Source: Agapetus fuscipes (taxonomy: Eukaryota > Arthropoda > Insecta > Trichoptera > Glossosomatidae). Taken from it: DNA of 64,000 bases. Below are positions 55,384-63,795 of this stretch, piece by piece (positions within the stretch are counted from its first letter, which is position 1; each line of letters begins with the position of its first letter). The translations under genes and the position numbers were made by a program. The DNA lies in assembly GCA_951799405.1 (NCBI GenBank), contig OX637361.1, forward strand, positions 4,487,156-4,551,155, written 5' to 3'. The notes beneath the pieces are model-generated. The model had not been told where the DNA came from and searched no databases. It worked only from the letters and a program-made list of their open reading frames with translations.

Positions 55384-55882
55384 AACTGGTCCGTAGTTCA
55401 GTGGTAGCACTCCGGACTCTGAATGGAAGGTTGTGGGTTCGAATCCCAGCGGAGCACAAAAAATATAACATTTATATTTTCAAATTTGCTCTTCGCTGGG
55501 TTGAAAAATACATAAACCTTTACCAATGACCAGTCACCAAAGGTCCATCCAGCCTTACAGCAACTGGGTCTTGCTTGAGAATTGGCGCTTTGCAGCGACG
55601 ACGACCAAGCTCGTAAAAAGGTACGATAGCTCAATTGGTAGAATGCTTGCATTCCATGTCGAGAGCAAGGGTTCGATCTCAAGGCTTACTCAGCCTTCAC
55701 AAGAAATGAGAACCAGTCCCCCGAGAGTTGGGAAACCCCCACTTCAACTGAAAGTGGTTGATGTGAGGCCGGCTTCCTTAGTCGTAAAAATAAATAGGTC
55801 CCGAATCGCCACATGCTACCCCTTCGGGGATAACGCAGGCAAGAAGTTATACTATATGTGTAGCTTAGTTTGCGTTGCGTTT
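55384..55882 (+). mobile_element. dimeric SINE: SINE-C followed by SINE-A, well preserved
   Basis: SINE-C (55384-55620): A box TAGTTCAGTGGTAG, B box GGTTCGAATCCC, CAGCGGAGCACAAAAAATA, and the centre up to GACGACGACCAAGCTCGT. SINE-A (55621-55882): ACGATAGCTCAATTGGTAG, B-box-like GGTTCGATCTC, a deletion of the GTCAGAAATGATT block, and the normal 3' end. The junction matches the older dimer at 1264-1786. Confidence 0.82.
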
Positions 55883-55964
55883 TTTTTGCCACTTAAATTG
55901 TAGGTTAATTTTATTTTATTTTGTTTCAGTGAAAGAATGCTGCAATGTATGCGTTCCTGCTACT

Positions 55965-56165
55965 CTGCTACCGGAGATGGTGTACCTTACGGCATTCTTT
56001 GCCTGGAACAATATGCCCGTCGGTTTTCGCGCGAACCAGCCTACCACCATTTTCAGAAGGGACTGAAGACACTGCTTTTCTCCAGAAGCCATGGCGCCCT
56101 TAAGATGTTCCTGGACCATTAAACGGCGCCACAGGAAAGAAATAATCCATCATCATCATCATAAC
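55965..56165 (+). pseudogene. CR1/L2-like LINE 3' end with (CAT)n tail, frameshifted
   Basis: Sister of 45335-45540: FFAWNNMPVGFRANQPTTIF, then a one-base deletion in AGAAGGGACTGAAG breaks the frame before the LKTLLFSRSHGALKM block. A GGCGCCACAGGAAAG 3' UTR follows and a CATCATCATCATCATAA tail at about 56145-56163. Confidence 0.8.
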
Positions 56166-56327
56166 TCGGCGGATATTTAGTATTCTACCTGAACACCATA
56201 CAACACTATATGACGTGTTATTCTTAGATGACATATTTTTTAAAGCCAAAAATAATACTTTTATCTAATGTTAAAACAAAAACTGAAAAATAATTAAAAA
56301 AATCAGGCTAATTTATTTTGATGTGTC

Positions 56328-56440
56328 ATGATGATGACCTACTAGGTCGAAAACGCGTTTGTAATTTGTTTTAAAGATTTTAATCTTTCTAAATAAATTT
56401 TAGTGAAAATAAACAGTGTTTTCTTTGAATTCCTTCAAAA
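56328..56440 (+). ncRNA. hammerhead-like motif H3 with conserved flank
   Basis: ATGATGA (56328-56334; the first core C is A here), one T, perfect stem GACCT-act-AGGTC (56336-56348), GAAA, and the palindrome AACGCGTT (56352-56359). Downstream GTGAAAATAAACAGTGTTTT and CAAAAATTATA match the flank of the units at 58858-59100. There is no inverted partner here. Activity unproven. Confidence 0.45.
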
Positions 56441-56559
56441 ATTATAAATTAAACAATATAAATTTTCAGTGTTAATACACAAACAATACAAAATATAATT
56501 TATTTTAAATAGCAAAAGATAAGAGAGCGCCGTCTTTGTGTGTGTCACACCTCAAGGGT

Positions 56560-56875
56560 CCTCTCCGATCATGGATAAGACTTTCTAAAAAGGTGTGTCT
56601 TGAGTGCTCCGCGAAATACACCCACAGATTTGGAGTTCTTCACTCCGGGTGGCAGTCTGTTCCACTCCACCGGATCCGCAACACAGAAAGCGCGGTCTCC
56701 GGAATTCGTACGAATCTGACGGCGTGGCTGAACCAAATTGACTGGTCCATCGCCCGCGGATCTCAGTGTCTGCCTCCTTACACTCATCTCAACAGGCAAC
56801 ATCATGTCAGTCAGATAAGGTGGAGCCAAGCCAAAGCTACTTCTGTCAAATGGCTGACTTATCGAGCGCCTCGAT
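56560..56875 (-). pseudogene. CR1/L2-like LINE C-terminus, third family
   Basis: Minus-strand ORF (whole frame 56569-56940): SFGLAPPYLTDMMLPVEMSV, then NSGDRAFCVADPVEWNRLPP, SKSVGVFRGALKTHLFRKSY. 'GLAPPYLTDxxxP' followed by 'DRAFxVAxPxxWNxLP..SVxxFRxxLKTHLF' is the canonical end of L2/Rex-like LINE proteins. No stop in about 100 codons. Confidence 0.85.
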
Positions 56876-56999
56876 TTCTTTTTGTATTTTCCCGGGTTCG
56901 ATACGCAGCGGAGCATTTTGAGTTCACACCCCATTAGCAACTCTTATTGCGGTCATTACTGAGAGCGTTTTCAATGGAGAGAACTCTCTGGAAGCAAGC

Positions 57000-57745
57000 T
57001 GGGACGGTTCCACGACAAACCGGTCACAGACAACTTATTCACGGACAGATTGGCTATGTACACATCCGTCACACGACTGTTCGTCCACACAACTTATCGA
57101 TCAATGAATCATTTCGTTCACAGACAATTCCTGTCATTGTCAAATTGGTCACACGACTTTCCATTTAATGAAATTTTGCTCACAGACAACTTAAGCTCAG
57201 ACACATCGGTCACGTACAATTCGGTTACACGTCAGTGCGTACATACGACTTTTCGGTCAACGACAATTAGGTCAAATACAATATATGATCCAAAGACAGC
57301 TCCAACACGTATGAATTTTCTAAATATTTTGTGAAACTTCGTGGAAAGCCATTATTAAAAGGAGTTATAAATAAATAAAAAATCAACATTGTTTCATAAC
57401 ACTTTTATTAAAAACGCTAAAAAAAGGGTTCAATTTTTCAAACACCTTTTTCAACATTATGTAATGAAAACTAGAGTAATTCCGAAAGTTATTTTTAGAA
57501 CAAGTTTTCTATGATGTAGCACCTGTATTGTGTGAGACCGAAAAGTCACGTGGACGAACTGTCGTGTGGCTTAATTGTCCGTGACCGATGTGTCTGTAAC
57601 CAAGTTGTCTGTGACAGAAATGTCTTTGAACGAAAAGTCACATGGACGGATTACTGTCGTATAACCAATTTGTTCATGGACGAGTTGTCTGTGGACGAGC
57701 CATCTTAGATCGATTTGTCGTAGCACAAAGCGAAGACAGAGGGAA
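57000..57745. mobile_element. foldback-like element with CGGTCAC / GTGACCG quasi-tandem arms
   Basis: The left arm (about 57005-57320) is built from 12-14 bp variations on CGGTCACAGACAA and CGTCACACGACT. The right arm (about 57535-57745) carries the complement (GTCTGTGACAGAAATGTC, GTCACATGGACGGATT). The spacer is AT-rich and non-coding. The marker GACAGCTCCA (57295-57304) also bounds the short copy at 19265-19495. The 94- and 102-codon ORFs across it are by-products of the repeat. Confidence 0.7.
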
Positions 57746-57943
57746 TGTTCCAGAAGAAGCGAGCACGCTTTCTGGAGGCGAAAAAAGAAGCGTCGTCTTT
57801 CTGAATAAAACAAAAAACAGCAAAACGTTAGAGTGATGCAATACAAAAATGGAGTACTCGTAGAATAGAGTTTATTCAAATGGAATGTGTTAGTTTTTTG
57901 GGAGAAATAAATATGAATGTCATGAAAAAATATGTCTTAAGTC

Positions 57944-58008
57944 TGGTCGATAGCCTAGTGGTAGAATATTTGCATTTCATGCCGGAGTGTTAGGTTTCGA
58001 TCAGGACA
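57944..58008 (+). mobile_element. SINE-A head only
   Basis: GGTCGATAGCCTAGTGGTAG, TTGCATTTCATGCCGG, damaged B box GGTTTCGATCA. The remainder is absent. Confidence 0.65.
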
Positions 58009-58100
58009 AACAGTGTTAAAAACGGTTTTTCGTTTAGGTTTGGTTTAATTTTGGCGTTTTTTTTTTCATCCAAATACACGGCACTGGGTGCCTTTTACAT

Positions 58101-58249
58101 ATTTAAATAAAAATTATTTGTTAAAGTTCACAGTAAGTTTTATTTATTAAACATCCTACCTGAAGATGGGACGTTCTGCCGTCCCGAAACCGGTCGTGTT
58201 TAATAAATAAAACTCACTGTGAACTTTAACAAATAATTTTTATTTAAAT
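58101..58249 (+). ncRNA. 53-bp-arm hairpin with hammerhead-like core H1
   Basis: Arms 58101-58153 and 58197-58249 are complementary with one mismatch. The apex reads CTGAAGA (58160-58166), T, stem GGGACG/CGTCCC (58168-58173 with 58180-58185), GAAA (58186-58189), palindrome ACCGGT (58189-58194) and C (58195). All bases invariant in the hammerhead core (C3-U4-G5-A6-N-G8-A9; G12-A13-A14; A15.1-U16.1; H17) can be placed; the arms would extend stem I. The unpaired T before stem II is atypical. Minimal hammerheads with tiny stem III are known from Penelope-like retroelements; that origin is inferred here. Confidence 0.55.
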
Positions 58250-58694
58250 CTGTGAAAATGCATTAAATTAAATTTTTATTAAACTGAAGCCGTTGATCGT
58301 AACATAATTTTGGCCCGCAATATGAGTTTGACAGACCTGGAGGTGTAAAGAAACAAAGACATACGACAAGAACGAATAAGTTATGGGATGACTTGCAACA
58401 CGTGCATTCGCTTCTCCGTTCGCACGTCACATTCTGTTGCGACATAATATTTTTAATGTCGCGTTACGCGTTCACCTTAGCTTGTTAATAATTCACCCCA
58501 TGGCTTGTGAACCCGCTACCCCGGGTTCAAGGACTGTACGGGAGAGGTGATTCGAAACCCGAGCGATGGTAACGGGGTCATAGCACTGTATGTGAAAGAC
58601 AACTATTCTGTACTGTCATTGTGTAATTTATTCATCAGCTCTGTATTCTACGTTTGTATACTCATGCGGGATGAAAATCGAGTCAGAGGGTAAT
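58250..58694. other. unassigned spacer
   Basis: Nothing recognised. Confidence 0.4.
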
Positions 58695-58775
58695 TTCTAT
58701 GAGTGACGGTTGGCCAGAGCTTCTGCAGAATTGCCTGCTCTTAATATTATTCTTGCATGCCTTTTTGAATTAGTT
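58695..58775 (-). pseudogene. RTE family C LINE scrap
   Basis: GGTTGGCCAGAGCTTCTGCA and CATGCCTTTTTGAATTAGTT are collinear with the antisense end of family C (18615-18912). Too short to say more. Confidence 0.45.
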
Positions 58776-58857
58776 CATATCCATTCAGTGTACTTATTTG
58801 TTTTTTATATTGTTTGTGTATTAACACTGTGAAAATTCATATTCAATATTTTGTTAA

Positions 58858-59100
58858 TTTTTAGGATTCGAATTAAACACTGTTTTATTTTCACTTATAA
58901 GTACAATTTTTTTTTTTTTTAATTTGTACAAACGTTTTCGATCTATAATTATCGTCAGGTATTAAAATTTCAAAATACCATTGGGACTTTTATTTTGAAA
59001 TTTTAATACCTGACGATGATTATAGATCGAAAACATTTGTAAAAATTAAAAAAAAAAAAATTTAAGTGAAAATAAAGCAGTGTTTAATTTGAATCCTAAA
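58858..59100. ncRNA. head-to-head pair of hammerhead-like units (H2) forming a giant hairpin
   Basis: Arms 58858-58977 and 58991-59100 are largely complementary around a 13-base spacer. Each arm carries, reading outward, CTGACGA-T-[AAT or GAT]-tatag-ATC-GAAAAC (minus strand 58933-58958; plus strand 59010-59033), then an A run and GTGAAAATAAA..CAGTGTTTAAT. The minus-strand copy keeps the AACGTT palindrome; the plus-strand copy has AACATT. The inverted layout recalls the inverted terminal repeats of Penelope-like elements (inference). Confidence 0.5.
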
Positions 59101-59375
59101 AATTATCAAATTATTATATTTTTTTGTTCCTTGACTAATAATATAATAGGTTGGTATAATAATTATGTAGCTATCCTCTCATTGTGTTTTATTTTTTTCA
59201 TGTTTTTCCAATGTCGCGCCTGTTTCAAGGAAGGGCAGCAAAAGTTACATGGTTTTTATGGAGGTTTGGATTTTATATTGTTGCACACATGCAGCATGTG
59301 TAATTGCAAACTTGCACGTATCTGTTTGTGGAAGTACATTTAATTTTAATGTATCCTTGCAACCTAAATTATGAA
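59101..59375 (+). mobile_element. RTE-A 3' segment, diverged
   Basis: GTTCCTTGACTAA..ATAGGTTGGTATAA, then CCAATGTCGCGCCTGTTTCA, GGAGGTTTGGATTTTATATT, CACATGCAGCATGTGTAA and CCTTGCAACCTAAATTATG. The TGACCACCCATACTG block is replaced. Confidence 0.68.
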
Positions 59376-60249
59376 TATCCATCATTAATTCAATATTTTT
59401 TTTTTCGCCCTCGACTAATAGGTTTGTAATAATATGATGATGACCTCCCATTCTATATCCAAATGTCAAAATATTTCTTTGTCTTTTTTCTGTCAAACCA
59501 ACCATTAAATGTTACCATTCTTTTGTTGATACTTTGTCCAGAATCCATTGCACAACACATCAGACGGAGATCAAAACACGGTAAAACGTTCGCAGGCGAA
59601 TACTGGAACGCATCATTATAATATCACATGCACATTTAAGAGTGCACCTATCATATTTTATTCATTCATTATGCAGGCTGCGCTTAAATACCTCCAGAGC
59701 TTCGTCACAAGAAGCTTCATGAGCTGTATATTTGTCACTTGGTACCATTGACTTATGATATCAGTCGATTATTTTATTCAGAAATTATTTTAACGAAAAC
59801 AGACATACATATATCGGCGGTTTAACGGAAATAGGGCATAAGCGACGATGTGGTCAAAAATGAGTTATGAATGCTATCCTACTTAAATTTGTCCGCTCTT
59901 TCTAATGCGCTCACTCCCATAGCTCTACGATGACTTTTTTATTTGTTTTTTATGCCCAAGCAAAAAACAGCGTTTACGAAGTATGGTTTTGGGTGTAACC
60001 GACAAGATTTTGGCCTTGTTTGTCCTAAAGGTGCTTGTGACATAAAAAATAGTATTTCAACGTAAAACCACGTTAATAGAAATGCCGATACATGTCTTTA
60101 TCTTTATTGATTTCAGAGCTGTTTTGATTTTAACGATATGTTAAAAAATAAGAAAGTTATGTCCATTTTTCTGCAATCTCAAACTTTAAACTGCCCTCCT
60201 GAACAATTTAGTTTTTGTCGCTTATGCTCTATTACCTTTTAATTGTCGA
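59376..60249. other. unassigned spacer
   Basis: Short ORFs only; nothing recognised. Confidence 0.4.
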
Positions 60250-60690
60250 TATGTTTCAACTTACTTACAAAAATGGTCATTAGTAAGAAAGATAACAAAG
60301 AACTTCACAGATGCATTTCCATATGTACAAAAAAACTCGGGCGAATGTAAAAGTGTTCCTAGAAAGTTGGTACTATTGCGAATAATAATGGCTGCAGAAC
60401 CAGTCTGAACATAGCTAGAGTTGAGAGATAACACGCCATATAAATATTGTGATCGCGAAAAATTTACGAATTTCAAAGGAAAAAGGCATTTTTTCAAGAC
60501 ATTATGGCATGGGTTACAATTGGGTGTCGAAACACAGAATGGATTTGTACAAAATGGCCTTATTTCGTATGATTACACTACTGCAACGTTTGACAGGACT
60601 GAGACAAATGTAGGCTATAGTATGTATCAATGCAGTAAGTTAGTTTCTGCTCTTCTATGGTATTACTCAATGCTTGGTGCCTAGTACAGG
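60250..60690 (+). repeat. dispersed segment R2, copy 2 (empty site for the MITE)
   Basis: AACAAAGAACTTCACAGATG, CCTAGAAAGTTGG, GGCATTTTTTCAAGACATTA, GGTGTCGAAACACAGAATGG, GTATGATTACACTA, GTATCAATGCAGTAAGTTAG. Collinear with 39820-40699 but without the 244-bp MITE. An 87-codon ORF here (60421-60684) is not conserved in the other copy. Confidence 0.6.
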
Positions 60691-60949
60691 AAAATATGAT
60701 GCGCGCTCGCGGCTTATGATTCATGACACGAGAGAGACAAAAGGACCCTCACACTACAGACTCGACGACACACAATGAGTCACACATAACCTTTGACTGA
60801 AAAGAAAATTGATTCACTTCACAAAGGCAAAATTGATTCAAGTCTTTCTATGGATTGAGCGCATTTAAATCGGTTGAAATGTAATGTTGGGTTGGGAAGA
60901 CGATGTTTTTGTTTGACGTAATAATAATAATACGCTGATTTATTTTTGT
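60691..60949. other. unassigned spacer
   Basis: Nothing recognised. Confidence 0.4.
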
Positions 60950-61560
60950 ATGAATCACACCTCAAGAGCTACAGCGAGGTTGGTCGTCACTAAGAAAGCG
61001 TCAATTCTCAAGCAATACTCAGTTAGTGAAAGGTTAGATGGACCTTGAGGATGCAAAGCGTTGATTTCTTCAAATCTAGAGGTTATACATACAAGGATGG
61101 TAAAGTAAAAGAGCATAACAAATTCTTGAGGAGAATGGCCCCACTTCAACTGAAAGTGGTTGGTGTGAGGCCGGCCCCCTTATCTGTAACAATAAATAGG
61201 TCCCGAAGCGCCACATGCGACCCCTTCGGGGATAACGCAGGCAAGAAGTTACACTATATGTGTAGCTTAGTTGCGTTTTGCGTTTATGGCAGGTATTTTG
61301 CTGCAATTTGGGTTGGAATCACTGTCCGGCACATACTCACTGTCTGACTCTTGATTACAGACATCGGATTCAACTTGGAAATGCAATTTATTAATTTTAA
61401 AGGTGGCCGGTCTTTGGTAAAGGCAGATTAATTTTTCAACCTTGCGAAGGGCAAATTTGAAAACCGTATTTATTTTCGTCCTCCGCCAGGATTTAAACCC
61501 ACCACCTTCCAAGCATGTGTCCGAGGTGTTAACCACTAGACTACGAACTGGTTGTAGTCA
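60950..61560 (-). mobile_element. SINE-C copy split by about 360 bp
   Basis: The 3' part (GATTCACACCTCAAGAGCT..GTTAGATGGACCTT on plus, 60953-61048) and the head (GGTCTTTGGTAAAGG..AGACTACGAACTGG, 61413-61560) are separated by unrelated DNA that includes a SINE-A fragment. The head B box reads GGTTTAAATCC on the minus strand. Confidence 0.65.
61128..61282 (+). mobile_element. SINE-A 3' half
   Basis: CCCACTTCAACTGAAAGTGG, ATAAATAGGTCCCGAAGCGC, CCCCTTCGGGGATAACGCAG and TGTGTAGCTTAGTTGCG. It is very like the SINE-A part of the dimer at 55621-55882, including the extra A in GAAAGTGG and the GCAGGCAAG spelling. Confidence 0.78.
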
Positions 61561-61870
61561 CCGTCTTTAGAGGGCACCCTTTCTGCATGACAACTGAGAA
61601 TGAAATGAGTTTTTAAATAAAAAAATTGGCACAAATCACTGCGTACTCCGGGATGGAGATAAAAAATATGTTTGGGTATGTAACAAAAAATATCAATTTG
61701 ATTCCATTTTGAGTCTACGTCACAAGATGGCACTAAGTTACCCATAAATACGGCGCTGATGATTTCATTACCTTTGAAGTGAACATTATATACTGGCTTC
61801 AAAAGTGAGGTAAGTGTTGGTTTCCAAATACTGAACAATTTTTACAGTGCGTGTAAGCCTCACACTAACA
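61561..61870. other. unassigned spacer
   Basis: A 100-codon minus-strand ORF (61536-61838) is unrecognised. No other signal. Confidence 0.35.
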
Positions 61871-62076
61871 TTTAGAAATTTATTTTTAATAGATTTGTGA
61901 AGAGGAATACAATTCACCAGCCTATTTTGTCCGGCCAGCTGTCTTGATGCGAAAATATAAGCTTGTGTGCGTGCAATGACATCTGTTGAATCAGAGTCGA
62001 AGTGATTGTCGCCAGGACAAGGCCTGGCCCAAACAGCGCTAGCTTTTTAGCGCATTACCCCCTCAACCATCCCAGC
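61871..62076 (-). mobile_element. SINE-B copy, diverged and shortened
   Basis: TTTAATAGATTTGTGAAGAG, AATTCACCAGCCTATTTTGT, GACATCTGTTGAATCAGAGT, then a damaged tRNA-like head (CCAGGACAAGGCCTGGC in place of the B box). Confidence 0.7.
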
Positions 62077-62264
62077 GATTTAGAAAAGAAAACATCCTCA
62101 AAAAAAAAATTGGTTCAGTATCACTGTTTTCAAGGAAGTATTCATGCAAAAATCAACTCTAAGCTTTATCATACGAAGTTTCGTATTTGCTAACACCGGT
62201 TTTCCTTGAATTATCTTGCTTTTCCACCCTTACTACAAATACGACGCGTTAAACACCTCCATAC
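62077..62264. other. unassigned spacer
   Basis: Nothing recognised. Confidence 0.4.
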
Positions 62265-62730
62265 AATCTAATCTAAGTTGCAAAGAGATTTTACATTGGA
62301 GATTTACATTACATGCATTTTCACAACCAGACACGTACAAGTTCGCGCATGCACATGCCTCATGTGAGCCTACAACACAAAAACCAAATCTCAAATGGAC
62401 ATACACCCTGCAACTCTTGCCGTCATTCCCTAAGACAGGGGTGACATTGGCAAAGTGAACCATTCTTACAGCATGGGTGGTCAGCCGCATACCAACCTAT
62501 AAGTCAAGGAACATACACGACAAATTACATTTTTTAAATCAATAAATAATAATATCTATGTACATCAAAACTAAAACAGAAAACAAATTCCAATTTAATA
62601 AACCCTAGCCGCCAACATTACAGATCAACCGCCATTTCTTTCTGTCCTTACATACTTCTTTCATTTCCTCCAGAGTCATAATCTTTTTCATACATGCTTT
62701 TCTTTAATTATGACTCTGGATACATATTTT
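62265..62730 (-). mobile_element. RTE-A LINE 3' end, capped by a SINE-C
   Basis: Terminal segment (62268-62510), 3' UTR and the last about 40 codons (KKIMTLEEMKEVCKDRKKWR region, antisense at 62600-62728). It ends where the T-rich tail of a SINE-C begins. The rest of the LINE does not resume beyond the SINE, so one or the other caused a deletion or the LINE was truncated here. Confidence 0.85.
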
Positions 62731-62737
62731 TTTTTTT

Positions 62738-63046
62738 AAGAAATCTTGTGCGGTAGACTCCTTAGATTCTAGAGACTCTAGGGGTCTATGACACTTGTTG
62801 TAGTGCTGCAGAGGTGTACGAGCTTGGTCGTCGCTACAAAGCGCCAATACTCAAGCAAGACCCAGTTGCTGTAAGGCTGGATGGACCTTTGGTGACCGGT
62901 CATTGGTAAAGGTTTATGAATTTTTCAACCCAGCGAAGAGCAAATTTGAAAATATAAATGGTATATTGTTTGTGCTCCGCCGGGATTCGAACCCACAACC
63001 TTCCCATTCAGAGTCCGCAGTGTTACCACTGAGCTGCGGACCGGTC
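62738..63046 (-). mobile_element. SINE-C copy, full length
   Basis: The best full-length copy. On the minus strand: head GACCGGTCCGCAGCTCAGTGG, B box GGTTCGAATCCC, the GGCGGAGCACAAACAATATA stretch, GGTCCATCCAGCCTTACAGC, CTTGAGTATTGGCGC, then the 3' part TACACCTCTGCAGCACTACA and GACCCCTAGAGTC to an A-rich tail (T run at 62729-62739). Confidence 0.9.
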
Positions 63047-63354
63047 ATAAATAATATTATCATGCTGTTAACGTATTCAAGCGAATATGCAACCGTCTTG
63101 TCGAAGCAAAACTACAGCAAATGCACTTTTACTCAATTGGAAGAAGTTGGGCTTCTAAAGCAATCATTTCCATTTATTATTGAAATGAATATTGTGCAAA
63201 GTGCAAATCGCACAATAAAGAATGCACATTCTGAGAATTTTATAAAAATGTGCAACTGCGCAGACTTCTTACATGTGAACTAATGCTTTAATATTAAATA
63301 CAAATTGTTTTGTAAGCATTATTGTGAAACAAATATTATTCACCATTTTGAAGT
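63047..63354. other. unassigned spacer
   Basis: Nothing recognised; the ORF that runs in from the SINE is incidental. Confidence 0.4.
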
Positions 63355-63425
63355 TGATATCAAAACTATTAGAACTTAATGGTTTCGCGACTCATTCCTT
63401 TTCCAAACAGCCCGTGTATCTGTGT
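63355..63425 (+). pseudogene. Jockey-type LINE scrap
   Basis: GATATCAAAACTATTAGAAC, TGGTTTCGCGACTCATTCC, TTTCCAAACAGCCCG: the same block as 16285-16345 (VDIKTxRT..RDSFxFQTAR). Very short. Confidence 0.55.
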
Positions 63426-63500
63426 TGAATACACTGAAACTGAGGTGGCATTGGCAAAGTGAACCGAGTTTTTACAGAGCCTAGTACCAACTTAAAATAA
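63426..63500 (-). mobile_element. RTE-A 3' segment, fragment
   Basis: GAGGTGGCATTGGCAAAGTG, AACCGAGTTTTTACAG and CTAGTACCAACTT: the middle of the terminal segment only. Confidence 0.55.
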
Positions 63501-63544
63501 TGATTAATTCATAATAATTACATTGATCCAATCAATCAATTCTT

Positions 63545-63795
63545 TTGAATGACCCAAGGTTAGTATGAAGCTGACCACCAATACTGTAAAAAAAAGTTCC
63601 CCTTGCCAACCTCACCCCAGTTTCAGTGAAGGTCGGAAAAAATTACAGAGTTCATATTCATCGAAGGTTTTGATTTTATTTTGTAAGTACACATGCAGCA
63701 TATGTAAACGAGAACTTTCACGTGTATCGGATGCATTCATTATCAATTTTATATGTTAACATATCTTTGCAACTTAGATTAAAGATTAAAATGCA
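63545..63795 (+). mobile_element. RTE-A 3' segment, diverged
   Basis: GGTTAGTATGAAGCTGACC to CATATCTTTGCAACTTAG and ATTAAAGATTAAAA. It lies within a 28-bp direct repeat (63530-63557 and 63862-63889, one mismatch), but about 65 bp of extra sequence separate its tail from the right repeat. Confidence 0.72.

Noticed and set aside
57050..57879. 94- and 102-codon ORFs rich in Thr, Val, Asp and Asn
   Set aside because: They are translations of the quasi-tandem foldback arms.
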